Of a stretch of 64,000 nt of DNA, positions 1 to 8,529 are shown piece after piece. The position numbers were made by a program, and so were the translations under genes. The stretch comes from Mycolicibacterium sp. YH-1 (GTDB lineage Bacteria > Actinomycetota > Actinomycetes > Mycobacteriales > Mycobacteriaceae): the NCBI RefSeq assembly GCF_022557175.1, contig NZ_CP092915.1, positions 6,510,001 through 6,574,000 of the forward strand. Direction: 5' to 3'. The notes under the pieces are model-generated. The model was not told where the DNA came from, searched no databases, and saw nothing but the letters and a program-made list of their open reading frames with translations. The number at the start of each line of letters is the position of its first letter. Position 1 is the stretch's first letter.

Positions 1-1466
1 AACGGATTGCCCGTTGTTGCACCGATGTTGATCCACACGCTCTTGGTCTGCAGGTAGTCACGCACCGCGTCGATGCCGTTCTCCCTGCCGATCCCGGAAT
101 CCTTGACACCGCCGAATGGCATCAGGTAGCTCACGGCGCGGTAGGTGTTGACCCACACGGTCCCGGTCTGGATTGCCGCCGACATCCGAAACGCACGACC
201 GATGTCGGCCGTCCAGACCCCCGCACCTAGACCGAAGCGTGAATCGTTGGCTATCGCGACGGCCTCGGCCTCGTCCTCGAAAGGGATCACCGCGAGCACG
301 GGCCCAAACACTTCTTCCTGCGCGAGCCTCGACGAGTTGGCCACCCCGGTGAAGATGGTGGGCTCGATGAATCGGCCGCCCGCGCAGGGACCGGACGTGA
401 CTTCGCTGCCGCCGAGAGCGAGTTCGGCGCCCTCGGATTTGGCCACGTTGATGTAGTCCAGAACCTTCGCGTACTGGTCTGGCGTCGTGATCGGGCCGAC
501 CTGTGTATTGGGATCGAGGGGGTCTCCCATCTTCGCAGTCGCGGCAAGCTTGACTACGCGCTCGACGAATTCATCGTGGATCGAGGATTGCACCAATAGA
601 CGAGAACCTGCGATACAAGTCTGGCCGGTAGCGGCGAAGATCCCCGAGATGACGCCATTGACAGCGGCATCCAAGTCGGCGTCATCGAACACGATGTTCG
701 GTGACTTACCTCCCAGTTCAAGTCCGACATGCTTGAAGGTCCGCGCCGCCTGCGCACTGATCCGCCGGCCTGTGGTATCCGACCCAGTGAAGCTGATCTT
801 GGCGACCCGGGGGTGGTCCACCAACGGCTCCCCCACATCAGCGCCGTATCCCGTGACGACGTTGACAACGCCCGGCGGCAGGCCAGTCTCCTCGAGGACA
901 CGAACGAAGTCCAGCGTCGACGCGGAGGTGAACTCCGAAGGTTTGATCACCACCGTGCATCCGGCCGCCAGCGCGGGCGCGAGCTTCCACGTCAGCAACA
1001 ACAGTGGTGAGTTCCACGGCGTGATGATGCCGACGACTCCGACGGGAGATGTGGTGGTGTAGCCGAAGAAGCCCTTCTTATCGAGAGGTACCACGTCGCC
1101 TACGAGCTTGTCCGCCAGACCGCCGTAGTAATAGAACCACTCGGGAATGTACCCGAGCTGGCCGCGCATCTCGGTCAGGAGTTTGCCGTTGTCGCGCACC
1201 TCCGTCCTGGCCAGCTCGTCGCCACGTTCGGCGATGGCGTCGCCCAGGCGATGTAGCAGTCGGCCGCGCGCAGATGCCGTCAGCTCTGGCCAGGCACCCG
1301 AGGTCAACGCGGCATGCGCGGCATCGACAGCCAACTCGACGTCCTGTGGGCCGCCCCGGGCGATCTCGGCCCAACGAGCGCCGCTGTAAGGATCATCGGT
1401 CGGGAAGAAGCCACCGGTCCGCGACTGGACCTGCTGACCGTTGATGTGAAGCAGATAGCGTTGCAT
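1..1466 (-). CDS. aldehyde dehydrogenase (3' end cut by window edge)
   Basis: NAD(P)-dependent aldehyde dehydrogenase that would oxidise an aldehyde to the acid. The reverse strand starts MQRYLLHINGQQVQSRTG at 1466 and stays open to base 1. The general-base motif ELGGKSPN (about 700-720) and the catalytic cysteine in GQTCIAGSR (about 600-625) are both present. The last visible residues, WINIGATTGNPF, are typical of the extreme C-terminus, so only a few codons lie outside. An RBS-like GAAAGG precedes the ATG. The gene is 17 bases behind the two-subunit decarboxylase and probably in its operon, so it is likely to oxidise the aldehyde that enzyme releases. The substrate is not known. Confidence 0.9.
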   Translation of the reverse strand, partial: MQRYLLHINGQQVQSRTGGFFPTDDPYSGARWAEIARGGPQDVELAVDAAHAALTSGAWPELTASARGRLLHRLGDAIAERGDELARTEVRDNGKLLTEMRGQLGYIPEWFYYYGGLADKLVGDVVPLDKKGFFGYTTTSPVGVVGIITPWNSPLLLLTWKLAPALAAGCTVVIKPSEFTSASTLDFVRVLEETGLPPGVVNVVTGYGADVGEPLVDHPRVAKISFTGSDTTGRRISAQAARTFKHVGLELGGKSPNIVFDDADLDAAVNGVISGIFAATGQTCIAGSRLLVQSSIHDEFVERVVKLAATAKMGDPLDPNTQVGPITTPDQYAKVLDYINVAKSEGAELALGGSEVTSGPCAGGRFIEPTIFTGVANSSRLAQEEVFGPVLAVIPFEDEAEAVAIANDSRFGLGAGVWTADIGRAFRMSAAIQTGTVWVNTYRAVSYLMPFGGVKDSGIGRENGIDAVRDYLQTKSVWINIGATTGNP

Positions 1467-1483
1467 CTCAGTACCTTTCGCCG

Positions 1484-2074
1484 CTAGAAGGTCGGGAAGC
1501 CGAGTGCGTCACGGAATCTGTTCTTCACCGCAACCCCATCCCGAGGTGGCAGCGCGCGTGGGGGTGCGCCGGTGTCAATGAAGATCTGGGCAAAGGTGAA
1601 CGAGAGACGGGAGTTCACACATTCGGCGACGTCGGCGACCTGGCCCTGCTCGCGCACCTTCAGCACTTTCGGCACCCCGAAGCCCGCGGCCACCGCGGCC
1701 AGATCGGCGCCGAGGCTGGAATGGCTGCGCTGCATCCCGGTCTCGCCGAAGTGGCCGTTGTCCAGTACTGCGATGGTGAGGTTCGCGGGGCTCTGAACGG
1801 CTGCTGAGCCGAGAGTGCCAATCCCCATCAGCATTTCACCATCGCCGGTGACGACCAGTACTGGTCTGTCCGGCTGCGCCAGCGCCAGTCCAAGTCCGGT
1901 CGGCACAGCGCCCCCCATCGCGCCCCACAGGTAGAAGTTGTACGGCCGATCCCCGGCGGCGAACACGTCATAGGACGGCGATCCCAGGCCCGTCACGATC
2001 AACGCGTCAGGGCTCGCCGCAATCAGGTCAGCCACGAATGCCCGCCGGTCGATACCGGCTGTGAAAGTTGTCAT
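1484..2074 (-). CDS. ThDP-dependent 2-oxoacid decarboxylase, C-terminal/beta subunit (ComE-like)
   Basis: Protein of 196 aa carrying the ThDP pyrophosphate/Mg-binding half of a split decarboxylase. The motif runs from GDGEMLMG to LDNGHFGETG, the GDG-n-N(x)G arrangement of sulfopyruvate and phosphonopyruvate decarboxylase beta subunits. I chose the ATG at 2074 (MTTFTAGIDRR) because it overlaps the stop of the upstream alpha gene by one base (TGATG), a sign of translational coupling. The reading frame is open further upstream but that part overlaps the alpha gene. With the alpha subunit it should decarboxylate a 2-oxoacid to an aldehyde in the cytoplasm. Sulfopyruvate is one possible substrate; others are equally open. 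Confidence 0.8.
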   Translation of the reverse strand: MTTFTAGIDRRAFVADLIAASPDALIVTGLGSPSYDVFAAGDRPYNFYLWGAMGGAVPTGLGLALAQPDRPVLVVTGDGEMLMGIGTLGSAAVQSPANLTIAVLDNGHFGETGMQRSHSSLGADLAAVAAGFGVPKVLKVREQGQVADVAECVNSRLSFTFAQIFIDTGAPPRALPPRDGVAVKNRFRDALGFPTF

Positions 2075-2607
2075 CAGTTGCGCTCCCACTTCTTGCGTCC
2101 GATCAGACTCTGTCCGAGCAGCACCGCTACGCGCTCGCCCGCCAGGAAGACAGAATCGAATGCAGCACTGACGATCTCGCTGACCTGATCCGGGTGGTCG
2201 GCGCGCATGACGGTGATACCCATCAGCTCCAGGGCCTGCTGCGTCCCGTGCCCCATGGGGACCTGCCACGGATTGAACTCGGCGTACTCGCCCCGCATGG
2301 TCACCAGCGTCAGGAACGGGAACTTGCACATCTGCAGCAGTGAAAACATGTTGACGCAGTTACCGACCCCGCTGCTCTGCATGAGCAGCACTGCGCGCTG
2401 ACCGCCGAGCCAGGCGCCACACAGTACGCCCACACCCTCTTCCTCGGTGGTCAGAACGACGTCACGGATTCCTGGATCGGCGGCGGCGGCGTTGATGGCG
2501 TAGGCGTGCCCGGCATCGGGCACGTAGGCGATCTGTTTGACCTCGCCGGCGCGAAGGATGTCGAAAATCTCCTTCTGCCACGATGACGAGTCGGTAGGGG
2601 CGCTCAT
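2074..2607 (-). CDS. ThDP-dependent 2-oxoacid decarboxylase, N-terminal/alpha subunit (ComD-like)
   Basis: Protein of 177 aa with the pyrimidine-binding half of a split ThDP enzyme. The TTEEEGVGVLCGAWLGG segment near residues 54-70 holds the Glu that activates the ThDP aminopyrimidine. Together with the next gene it makes a full decarboxylase of the sulfopyruvate/phosphonopyruvate type. It is the first gene of a leftward operon (alpha, beta, aldehyde dehydrogenase) and is divergent from a LysR regulator across about 100 bp, so LysR control is likely. Confidence 0.8.
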   Translation of the reverse strand: MSAPTDSSSWQKEIFDILRAGEVKQIAYVPDAGHAYAINAAAADPGIRDVVLTTEEEGVGVLCGAWLGGQRAVLLMQSSGVGNCVNMFSLLQMCKFPFLTLVTMRGEYAEFNPWQVPMGHGTQQALELMGITVMRADHPDQVSEIVSAAFDSVFLAGERVAVLLGQSLIGRKKWERN

Positions 2608-2667
2608 ATCTTCCTTTCACACACGTTGTGTAGTTCAATTCTGGATCGTGATGTGAAGTAAGTGAAA

Positions 2668-2682
2668 ATCACGATTCGTGAT
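2668..2682. promoter_or_regulatory. palindrome, probable LysR operator
   Basis: ATCACGA-T-TCGTGAT is a perfect 7-bp-arm inverted repeat in the 101-bp gap between the divergent decarboxylase alpha gene and the LysR gene. Position and symmetry fit a LysR recognition site. Confidence 0.5.
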
Positions 2683-2708
2683 ACCGCTATTCCGGTTGGA
2701 GGCCCCTG

Positions 2709-3635
2709 ATGGAAACACGGCACCTGCAGGCGTTGATTGCCGTCGCCGACACTGGCAGCGTCACTCGCGCCGCCGAACTCTTGCATGTGGTCCAGCCTGC
2801 GGTGACGCGATACATCAGGGCGCTCGAAACCGAGTTGGGCACCGAACTGTTCGAGCGCAGTCGCTCGGGCATGCGGCTGACCCAGGTCGGCCGCCAGGTG
2901 ACCCATCACGCCCGGCGGGCCTTGGCCGAACTCGAGCGGGCTCGCGAAGAGGCCCGCTCCGCACAGCACGTGGTCCGTGGCATCGTGACCGTCGGTCTCC
3001 TTGTGAGCACGGCGCGGTTGCTTGCTCCCGCGCTCGTCACCGAGGTGACCAAGCGCTATCCGGGAGTGAGACTGCGCGTGGTTACCGGCTACGCGGGCAA
3101 CCTCGTTCAATGGCTGGAGAACGGCGACGTTGACGTCGCGCTGTTGTTCGATCAGCCGATCTCCCCGACGTTCGCCACGACTGAGCTGATCATCGAGGAT
3201 CTGTGGGCGGTCATGCCGAAGCGGACGGCCACTTCTCGTCCGACACAACCCATCCCGTTGTCCGATGTGCTGGCGAAGCCGCTCATCGTGCCGAGCGCTC
3301 CTCACGGCCTACGCACATTGATCGACACCGCCGCGGCCCGCGTCGGGGCCACTGTCACCATCGCGGTGGAGACCAATGACGCCGATTTACAGCAGTGCCT
3401 GGTTGCGGCAGGCCACGGATGGTCGGTGCTGCCAGCGATCGTCGCGACCAACAAGGTGCCGGGAGTTGCCATGGCCCCCATCAGCGATCCCACGATTCGT
3501 CGCACCATCGTCCTGGCCGTCCCGGGGCGACCGGCACCCTCGGAAGCAGTGCGGTCGGTGGCCGGCGTCCTGCACGACACCGCACAGCTGGCCGTCATCG
3601 ACGGCCGCTGGCCCGGCGCTCGACTTACCGAGTGA
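2709..3635 (+). CDS. LysR-family transcriptional regulator
   Basis: Protein of 308 aa with a typical LysR layout: N-terminal winged HTH (METRHLQALIAVADTGSVTRAAELLHVVQPAVTRYI, written here only as its start and end residues 1-36), a linker helix, and a periplasmic-binding-protein-like co-inducer domain from about residue 90. It is divergent from the decarboxylase/aldehyde dehydrogenase operon and a palindrome lies between them, so that operon is its most likely target. It probably senses the 2-oxoacid substrate or a precursor; this is inference from position only. Confidence 0.88.
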   Translation: METRHLQALIAVADTGSVTRAAELLHVVQPAVTRYIRALETELGTELFERSRSGMRLTQVGRQVTHHARRALAELERAREEARSAQHVVRGIVTVGLLVSTARLLAPALVTEVTKRYPGVRLRVVTGYAGNLVQWLENGDVDVALLFDQPISPTFATTELIIEDLWAVMPKRTATSRPTQPIPLSDVLAKPLIVPSAPHGLRTLIDTAAARVGATVTIAVETNDADLQQCLVAAGHGWSVLPAIVATNKVPGVAMAPISDPTIRRTIVLAVPGRPAPSEAVRSVAGVLHDTAQLAVIDGRWPGARLTE

Positions 3636-3677
3636 TCTGAGGCGTTGTGACGGAGACGCGCGCACGGTAGCGTCTCT

Positions 3678-3693
3678 ATAGATAATATTCTAT
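3678..3693. promoter_or_regulatory. operator of the ATAGAA-AATA-TTCTAT type before the citE-like locus
   Basis: ATAGATAATATTCTAT differs at one position from the perfect palindrome found before the acyl-CoA dehydrogenase gene at 21607-21622. It overlaps the first ATG of the locus. A likely binder is the adjacent FCD-type GntR (4848-5564). Confidence 0.55.
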
Positions 3694-3985
3694 GGAGGAA
3701 TCGATTGCTCCCCTGTACGACGTCTCTACCCCCTTCGTCGAGCAAGCCGCCGACGTACCCTTCGCCCCGCGGCCCCATGCCGGTCGCGTCATCAAGTTCG
3801 AGCGCCCCGGCGACTCCACGCCATTGCGAAGTGCCCGCCATGAGTTCGGTGCCGGCACTGCGGCAGCGCACTGCTCAAATTCTCTCCGGAAACTGCTGGG
3901 GCTTAGAAGAAGTCACTCAAAGACGCAGTGCAGTCCGACGACGGCTCGGTGCGACGACGCCCAGCGTGAGCGGGGTGTCCGATGA
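3692..3985 (+). pseudogene. remnant of a class III CoA-transferase (CaiB/BaiF) gene
   Basis: An open frame of 97 codons with no complete domain. Residues about 29-43, GRVIKFERPGDSTPL, resemble the CaiB-family segment ARVIKVERPGSGD that also appears in the intact transferase at 19235-20440. The preceding Rossmann-like N-terminus and everything after this point are missing or unlike the family. It begins directly at the operator and ends in an ATGA overlap with the citE-like gene, so it sits exactly where a transferase gene would be expected. I read it as an internally deleted CoA-transferase that now serves as a leader for citE. A genuine unrelated small protein is possible. Confidence 0.4.
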
Positions 3986-4794
3986 CTGACTCTGCGATCG
4001 GTTTGGCCCGGACCCTCCTCTTCGTACCGGGATGCCGGCCGGAGCGGTTCGCCAAGGCCCTGGCGGCACAACCAGATATGGTCGTTCTCGATCTTGAGGA
4101 TGCCGTCCCCGCAGAGCAGAAGGACCGGGCTCGTCAGGAGGTTGGGGCGTGGCTGGCAGCGGGTAACGCGGCCGCTGTGCGGATCAATGGTGTCGGAACA
4201 TCCTGGCATTCTTCGGATCTGGATTTGATGGCCGAGGTCGGAGCACCGGTCATGCTGCCCAAGGCAGAGGAGCCCGACGCTGTTGCCGACGCCACGCGAG
4301 GCGGTCGGCTCGGCATCATCGCCCTGATCGAGACGGCCGCTGGCGTGCTGGCCGCACCAAAGATCGCTGAAGTGCCCGGCGTGCATCGGCTCGCGTTCGG
4401 ACACATCGACTTCTGCGCCCAGCTGGGAGTGGATCCAGGCGATCGTGACAGCTTGCTGGCAGCGAGAATTGCGCTGGTCCTGGCCTCAGCGGCAGCCGGT
4501 CTGTCAGCACCCGCCGATGGCGTTACCACCGCGTTGAACGACTCGAACATGCTGCGCGATGACATCAGGTACGCGCGTCGGCTCGGATTCGGGGCCAAGT
4601 TGTGCATCCATCCAGCGCAGGTCGACGTTGTCCACGAGGCAATGCTGCCATCGGCCGTTGAGGTCGAGTGGGCGCGGCGGATCGTCTCAGTCTCGGGGCC
4701 CCGTGACGCCGCCGTGGCCGTCGACGGTCAGATGGTGGACGCTCCGGTCGTCAAACGCGCGCAGCGGATCCTTGCTGCGATGTCGAGGAACTGA
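3982..4794 (+). CDS. HpcH/HpaI aldolase, citrate-lyase beta-like (CitE) family
   Basis: Protein of 270 aa of the CitE family. The N-terminal LFVPGCRPERFAKAL and VVLDLEDAVPAEQKDRAR blocks are diagnostic and include the acidic residues that hold Mg2+. FGHIDFCAQLG and AKLCIHPAQVDVV complete the family signature. Stand-alone members cleave malyl-, citramalyl- or related 3-hydroxyacyl-CoA to acetyl-CoA and an oxoacid. The gene overlaps the preceding CoA-transferase remnant by 4 bp and faces a GntR regulator. Shared operators link it to the CoA-transferase/acyl-CoA dehydrogenase operon at 19-21.6 kb, suggesting one dicarboxylate-type CoA pathway. Confidence 0.85.
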   Translation: MTDSAIGLARTLLFVPGCRPERFAKALAAQPDMVVLDLEDAVPAEQKDRARQEVGAWLAAGNAAAVRINGVGTSWHSSDLDLMAEVGAPVMLPKAEEPDAVADATRGGRLGIIALIETAAGVLAAPKIAEVPGVHRLAFGHIDFCAQLGVDPGDRDSLLAARIALVLASAAAGLSAPADGVTTALNDSNMLRDDIRYARRLGFGAKLCIHPAQVDVVHEAMLPSAVEVEWARRIVSVSGPRDAAVAVDGQMVDAPVVKRAQRILAAMSRN

Positions 4795-4847
4795 GCGGTT
4801 CCGTCACAAACCTGCACGAAATGTGCTCGCGCGTTCGACTTTCGGGA

Positions 4848-5564
4848 TCAAGCCCTGGTTGGGTTGTATCGGATCGCATCCTGGTCGGTCACTGCAAGGT
4901 GCTGCGCCAGCAGCGTGCCGGCGTGACGGATGTGGTCTGCCATCGCGGCGCGCGATCGCTCGGCATCACCAGCCTGTAGGTGTTCGATGATCGCGCGATG
5001 ATCGGCTGCTGACGCATCAGGCCACCCCTCCACCTTGGCGAAGAACTTGCGCGGGGCGTAGGCCAGGGTGCGCTTGAGCAGCCAGCGGATACGACGCGAA
5101 TTCCCTGCTCGGTAGATCATCGCGTGGAACTCATGGTTAAGACGTTCGACCTCGTCGTAGTTGCCGCTGGCGGTTGCGTGTTCGAGAGATTTCTGCACCG
5201 CCTTAAGCGAGGCGATCGTCTGCGGTGTGCGCGAGGCCGCGGCCCTGGCGGCGAGTTCCCCGCCCAGCAGGGCTTGAGCATCATAGATGTCGCGGATATC
5301 GCTCTCGGAGAGAGAACTCACGCTGAAGCCGCGTCGCGGCACCATGTCCAGGAAGCCTTCGGACTGCAGTTGTAGGAGACCTTCGCGCGCCGGCGTTGCG
5401 CTGATACCGAGATCCTCGGCTATCGACTCGGGGCGAATGAACTCGCCTGGCCGCAGTTGCCCGGACACGATCAGCTCGCGGACGTGATCCGAGGCGATGT
5501 CGCTCAGTCGCTGCAGGCGCCGCCGCGGCGCGTCGGAAGCGGGCATCACACGAATATAGTCCAT
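4848..5564 (-). CDS. GntR-family regulator, FCD subfamily
   Basis: Protein of 238 aa. The winged HTH spans about residues 17-80 (LSDIASDHVRELIVSGQL to MVPRRGFSV), followed by the all-helical FCD ligand domain with the metal-binding pattern D...H...H...H (RLNHEFHAMIY, DHRAIIEHL, MADHIRHAG). It is convergent with the CitE-like gene. A degenerate copy of the ATAGAA/TTCTAT operator overlaps its own start codon, which suggests autoregulation and control of the CitE and acyl-CoA dehydrogenase loci. An alternative ATG lies six codons downstream. Confidence 0.88.
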   Translation of the reverse strand: MDYIRVMPASDAPRRRLQRLSDIASDHVRELIVSGQLRPGEFIRPESIAEDLGISATPAREGLLQLQSEGFLDMVPRRGFSVSSLSESDIRDIYDAQALLGGELAARAAASRTPQTIASLKAVQKSLEHATASGNYDEVERLNHEFHAMIYRAGNSRRIRWLLKRTLAYAPRKFFAKVEGWPDASAADHRAIIEHLQAGDAERSRAAMADHIRHAGTLLAQHLAVTDQDAIRYNPTRA

Positions 5565-5570
5565 TTTCTG
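5556..5570. promoter_or_regulatory. degenerate third copy of the ATAGAA/TTCTAT operator
   Basis: ATAGTCCATTTTCTG matches the palindrome at 21607 at 11 of 15 positions and covers the GntR start codon (5562-5564). Weak on its own; supported by the two better copies. Confidence 0.35.
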
Positions 5571-5838
5571 TTCCGGTCAGATTTGCCACCGTGCGACTGA
5601 TGCTGTCTGCTTCGGGGCCCAGTAGCTGAGCAGATCAAGGCTACGCAAAGCTGAGGCGACTCGGGGGAGGGTTGCTGCAGCCGAGAACACTGCTCACGGA
5701 CCTGCAATACCATGGCGCCACCGGGATCTCGCAGTCCGAAGGGGTCATCGCACTGCGGCGGTCCGTGTGGGTCCGGGGTACGCCATCTCAAGAAACGATG
5801 AGGCTGCGCGGGCTTTGCCGCGACCACATCGCGTGCGC

Positions 5839-6543
5839 CTAGGCATCGGTTCCTCGCCCCCAGCGATGTCCGGCCAGCGCTGTCAGGAACACAACTGCGG
5901 CGGCAGTGAAGATTCCAGCGCACAGGTGCAGGCGCAGCAACAGGGTTCCGATCACGGCGCCCACGCCAATGAGCGCGATAGCAGCGGCCCGCCGCCGCCA
6001 CGGGTGGGGCCGCCCAGCGCCCAGCCTCGAGTCGGCCGCCAACCCGGTGATCGTCGAGGTGACCACGACTGTGGTCACATCCTTGACGGCGACATGACGT
6101 GCCACCAGTGCCTGTGCCCCGGACCCGCATGCCAACATGCCCGCGGCGATGACGGGGGTTAGGGTCGAGGAATCCGCGAGCACGACGACACCGGATGCGC
6201 AGAACATCAGTGCGACCACAGTCAGGGCGACGGTCGTCCGGTTACTCCATGCAGAGCTGCACGTCCGCATGAAACGCCCCGCGAGCGCGGCGCCTAACAT
6301 GAACGACGCAAGCGCCGTCAGGGGGCCGAACACGGGTAGCTCATCGCCGCCGGCGAGCGCCATACCCAGGATCGCGACGTTACCGGTCATGTTGCCCGTG
6401 AACACTCGATCGAGCCCCAGGAAGCCCACGGCGTCGATGACGCCCGTGGCAGCCGTCAGCACAAGCATGCAGACGAGGTGCACGTCGGTGGGATCCAGCC
6501 GCCAAACGCGGGGACTATCGGTCGGAGTCGACATGGGGTGCAC
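5839..6543 (-). CDS. DUF1275 (YoaK-type) integral membrane protein
   Basis: Protein of 234 aa with about six membrane segments. The early motif GVIDAVGFLGLDRVFTGNMT is the hallmark of DUF1275. No biochemical function is established for the family. The start at 6543 (MHPMST) is followed by a second ATG three codons on. About 274 bp separate it from the GntR gene and I see no gene there. It runs in the same direction as the GntR gene with a long gap, so a separate transcript is likely. Confidence 0.8.
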   Translation of the reverse strand: MHPMSTPTDSPRVWRLDPTDVHLVCMLVLTAATGVIDAVGFLGLDRVFTGNMTGNVAILGMALAGGDELPVFGPLTALASFMLGAALAGRFMRTCSSAWSNRTTVALTVVALMFCASGVVVLADSSTLTPVIAAGMLACGSGAQALVARHVAVKDVTTVVVTSTITGLAADSRLGAGRPHPWRRRAAAIALIGVGAVIGTLLLRLHLCAGIFTAAAVVFLTALAGHRWGRGTDA

Positions 6544-6596
6544 GCAGCCTCTCTCTTGCAGGTTTGACGAACAGTCCGCGGGGTTCGCGGGCTTAC

Positions 6597-8012
6597 CTAG
6601 ACCGTGGAAGCGATCGAAACACGCTGAGCAGCATCATCTTCCGGATTTCGGCCGACGAACGAAACGACGAGGGCAATCGCTGCGGCGCCCGCGGTTCCCG
6701 CGAAGATGAACAGGGGCGAGCCCGAGAGCAACACACTGGCCGATACCCAGGCTCCGCCGGTGGCCGAGGATCCGAAGCGCAGAAGATTGAACAACCCGAG
6801 TCCGCTGCCGCTGGCACCTGCGGCGGAGCGGGTCGTGCCCGCGGCGGCGAGGGTCTGGATGAAACCCATGCCGATCCCGTTCGCGACCAGAAGCCCCGTG
6901 ACGACCACGACGGGCGGCGGCACGGGGTTGAGGGCAACACCAATCCCGATCTGAGCACAACCCAGGATCACGAGGCCGATGCGCATCAACCGGCGAGGTC
7001 CGAACCGTTCACCCACCGCCCCGATGAACGGCGCGACAAGGACCAGCGTGACTGGTAGCGCGAGAACGATGAGTCCAACGGTTCCGCTGGCAAACCCGTA
7101 CTCACGCAGGTGAAGTGGAACGCTCAGTAGCGTGGCGCCCAGGGCAAACATATGAGCCATCGCCGCGACCGCACTGCGTCTGTACCGCGTCTGGGCCACT
7201 GCCCTCAGGTCGATGAAGGGCTTCGGGGCGCGCAAGCTGTGCCAGATGTAGACACCACCGAGAGCTGCTGCGGCACCGAGCAATGCGGGTGCAACCCAGT
7301 TCGGCATACCAGTCATCGGCAACAGCGACAGGGCGAGCAACAGAAGGGTGCTGCTCAATGTCAACGTCACCGCCCCGAGGCGATCTAGCGAGATGCGTTG
7401 TGCGGGATACCGGGGGATCAGGATCAGGGTTCCCACAAGCGCGATCATCGCCAGTGGTGGCACCGGAACGAAGATCCACCGCCAGCCCGCTACCTGGGTG
7501 ATGAACCCTCCGAGCGACGGCCCAACTGCCTGGGCAGCACCGTTGACGCCGGCCCAGGCACTGACAGCACGGACCCGGCGCTCGGGGCCTGCGAGCCAGG
7601 TGATGAGACCCATGACCACCGGGGCGAAAGTCGCCGTGAACGTTCCGTCGAGGACCCGCCAGGCGATCAGCGCGTCGAGAGTAGGCGCCGTGGCGGCACC
7701 AACCGAGCACACCGCAGAACCGACGAGCGCCCCGCAATAGACCCTGCGCCGGCCGAAGCGGTCGCCTGCCCATCCCACGAGCGGCATCGACGCCGCCATG
7801 GCGATCAGGAACCCGATGACAACGAATGCGCCTTTGGCGAACGGCGCATCGAACTCAGCCATGATGTCAACCAGCGGGACATTGACCACACTGTTGCTGG
7901 TTGTGCCGATGAACGTGCCGGTGAGTAGGACAGTCAGGGCCAGCGGAAGCCGCTTTACCGGAGTCGGGTGCGCTGACGCGGACCGACGGTGCGTGCGGCG
8001 CAGCGCTGGCAT
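6597..8012 (-). CDS. MFS drug-exporter-type transporter (DHA2-like)
   Basis: Protein of 471 aa of the major facilitator superfamily. It has the motif-A-like loop GWAGDRFGRRRVY after TM2, AGVNGAAQAVGPSLGGFI around TM5 (motif C type) and about 12-14 membrane segments. I start it at the ATG at 8012 (MPALRRTHRR) because a GGGGGA ribosome site lies just upstream; the frame stays open further but through the promoter region. The operator palindrome 8074-8098 is 62 bp upstream and shares its core with sites before the diiron-oxidase operon and its GntR gene. The exporter is therefore probably co-regulated with that pathway and may expel the substrate or a toxic intermediate. Confidence 0.85.
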   Translation of the reverse strand: MPALRRTHRRSASAHPTPVKRLPLALTVLLTGTFIGTTSNSVVNVPLVDIMAEFDAPFAKGAFVVIGFLIAMAASMPLVGWAGDRFGRRRVYCGALVGSAVCSVGAATAPTLDALIAWRVLDGTFTATFAPVVMGLITWLAGPERRVRAVSAWAGVNGAAQAVGPSLGGFITQVAGWRWIFVPVPPLAMIALVGTLILIPRYPAQRISLDRLGAVTLTLSSTLLLLALSLLPMTGMPNWVAPALLGAAAALGGVYIWHSLRAPKPFIDLRAVAQTRYRRSAVAAMAHMFALGATLLSVPLHLREYGFASGTVGLIVLALPVTLVLVAPFIGAVGERFGPRRLMRIGLVILGCAQIGIGVALNPVPPPVVVVTGLLVANGIGMGFIQTLAAAGTTRSAAGASGSGLGLFNLLRFGSSATGGAWVSASVLLSGSPLFIFAGTAGAAAIALVVSFVGRNPEDDAAQRVSIASTV

Positions 8013-8529
8013 CACGCTGTCCCCCTTATCAGTTCTGCACCCGCATACCTGGCGGCTACCACCGATAATACAGTACGCGGTATACTTCATACCGCGTAGT
8101 GATCGCTCGACACGACCAAGTCGATGCGTATCGATGATGTTTGCACATTCACGATCGCGTCGGCCCGCGCCGGCCTTATCGCCGCTGTCGCGGTCGTCAT
8201 CCATTTCGTGCCAGATGCCGCCAAGTTCATTCACTCTCGATTCCTGCCTGGCGGCCCAAGGCCTTTCGCCCAGCGACCGCGTATCACCGAAATGAATATG
8301 TGCATCTGAAATGGGCATGAGTTCCTGAGAGCGACGAAACCGCAGGTTGAAGAGGTTTCAGAAGCGGCGTTCCACTAGCTGGAGGCCGGGGGTGCGCGGT
8401 GCGTCCAAGTTCAGTCGCCGGAAATCTGAACGCTGCCCTAACCTAGCTTCCACCAACGAGATCCACGTCACACCCGACCGGATCTGTGGGGTCGACAGCC
8501 CAAATTTGACCACCCAGAATGAGGATTAT
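8013..8529. other. intergenic region between MFS exporter and permease
   Basis: About 517 bp between divergent genes. It holds the strong operator at 8074-8098. An ATG at 8347 is in frame with the permease, but the residues it would add are basic and unlike any transporter N-terminus. I see no other gene or RNA signature. Confidence 0.5.
8074..8098. promoter_or_regulatory. GntR-type operator, perfect 10-bp arms
   Basis: TACGCGGTAT-ACTTC-ATACCGCGTA is a perfect inverted repeat with a 5-bp spacer. The core CGGTATACTTCA (8078-8089) recurs identically before the diiron oxidase (11333) and with one change before the GntR gene (17885). Confidence 0.7.

Noticed and set aside
8347..8529. N-terminal extension of the permease from an ATG at 8347
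   Set aside because: Adds about 60 basic residues unlike a transporter; the GTG at 8530 has a better ribosome site.
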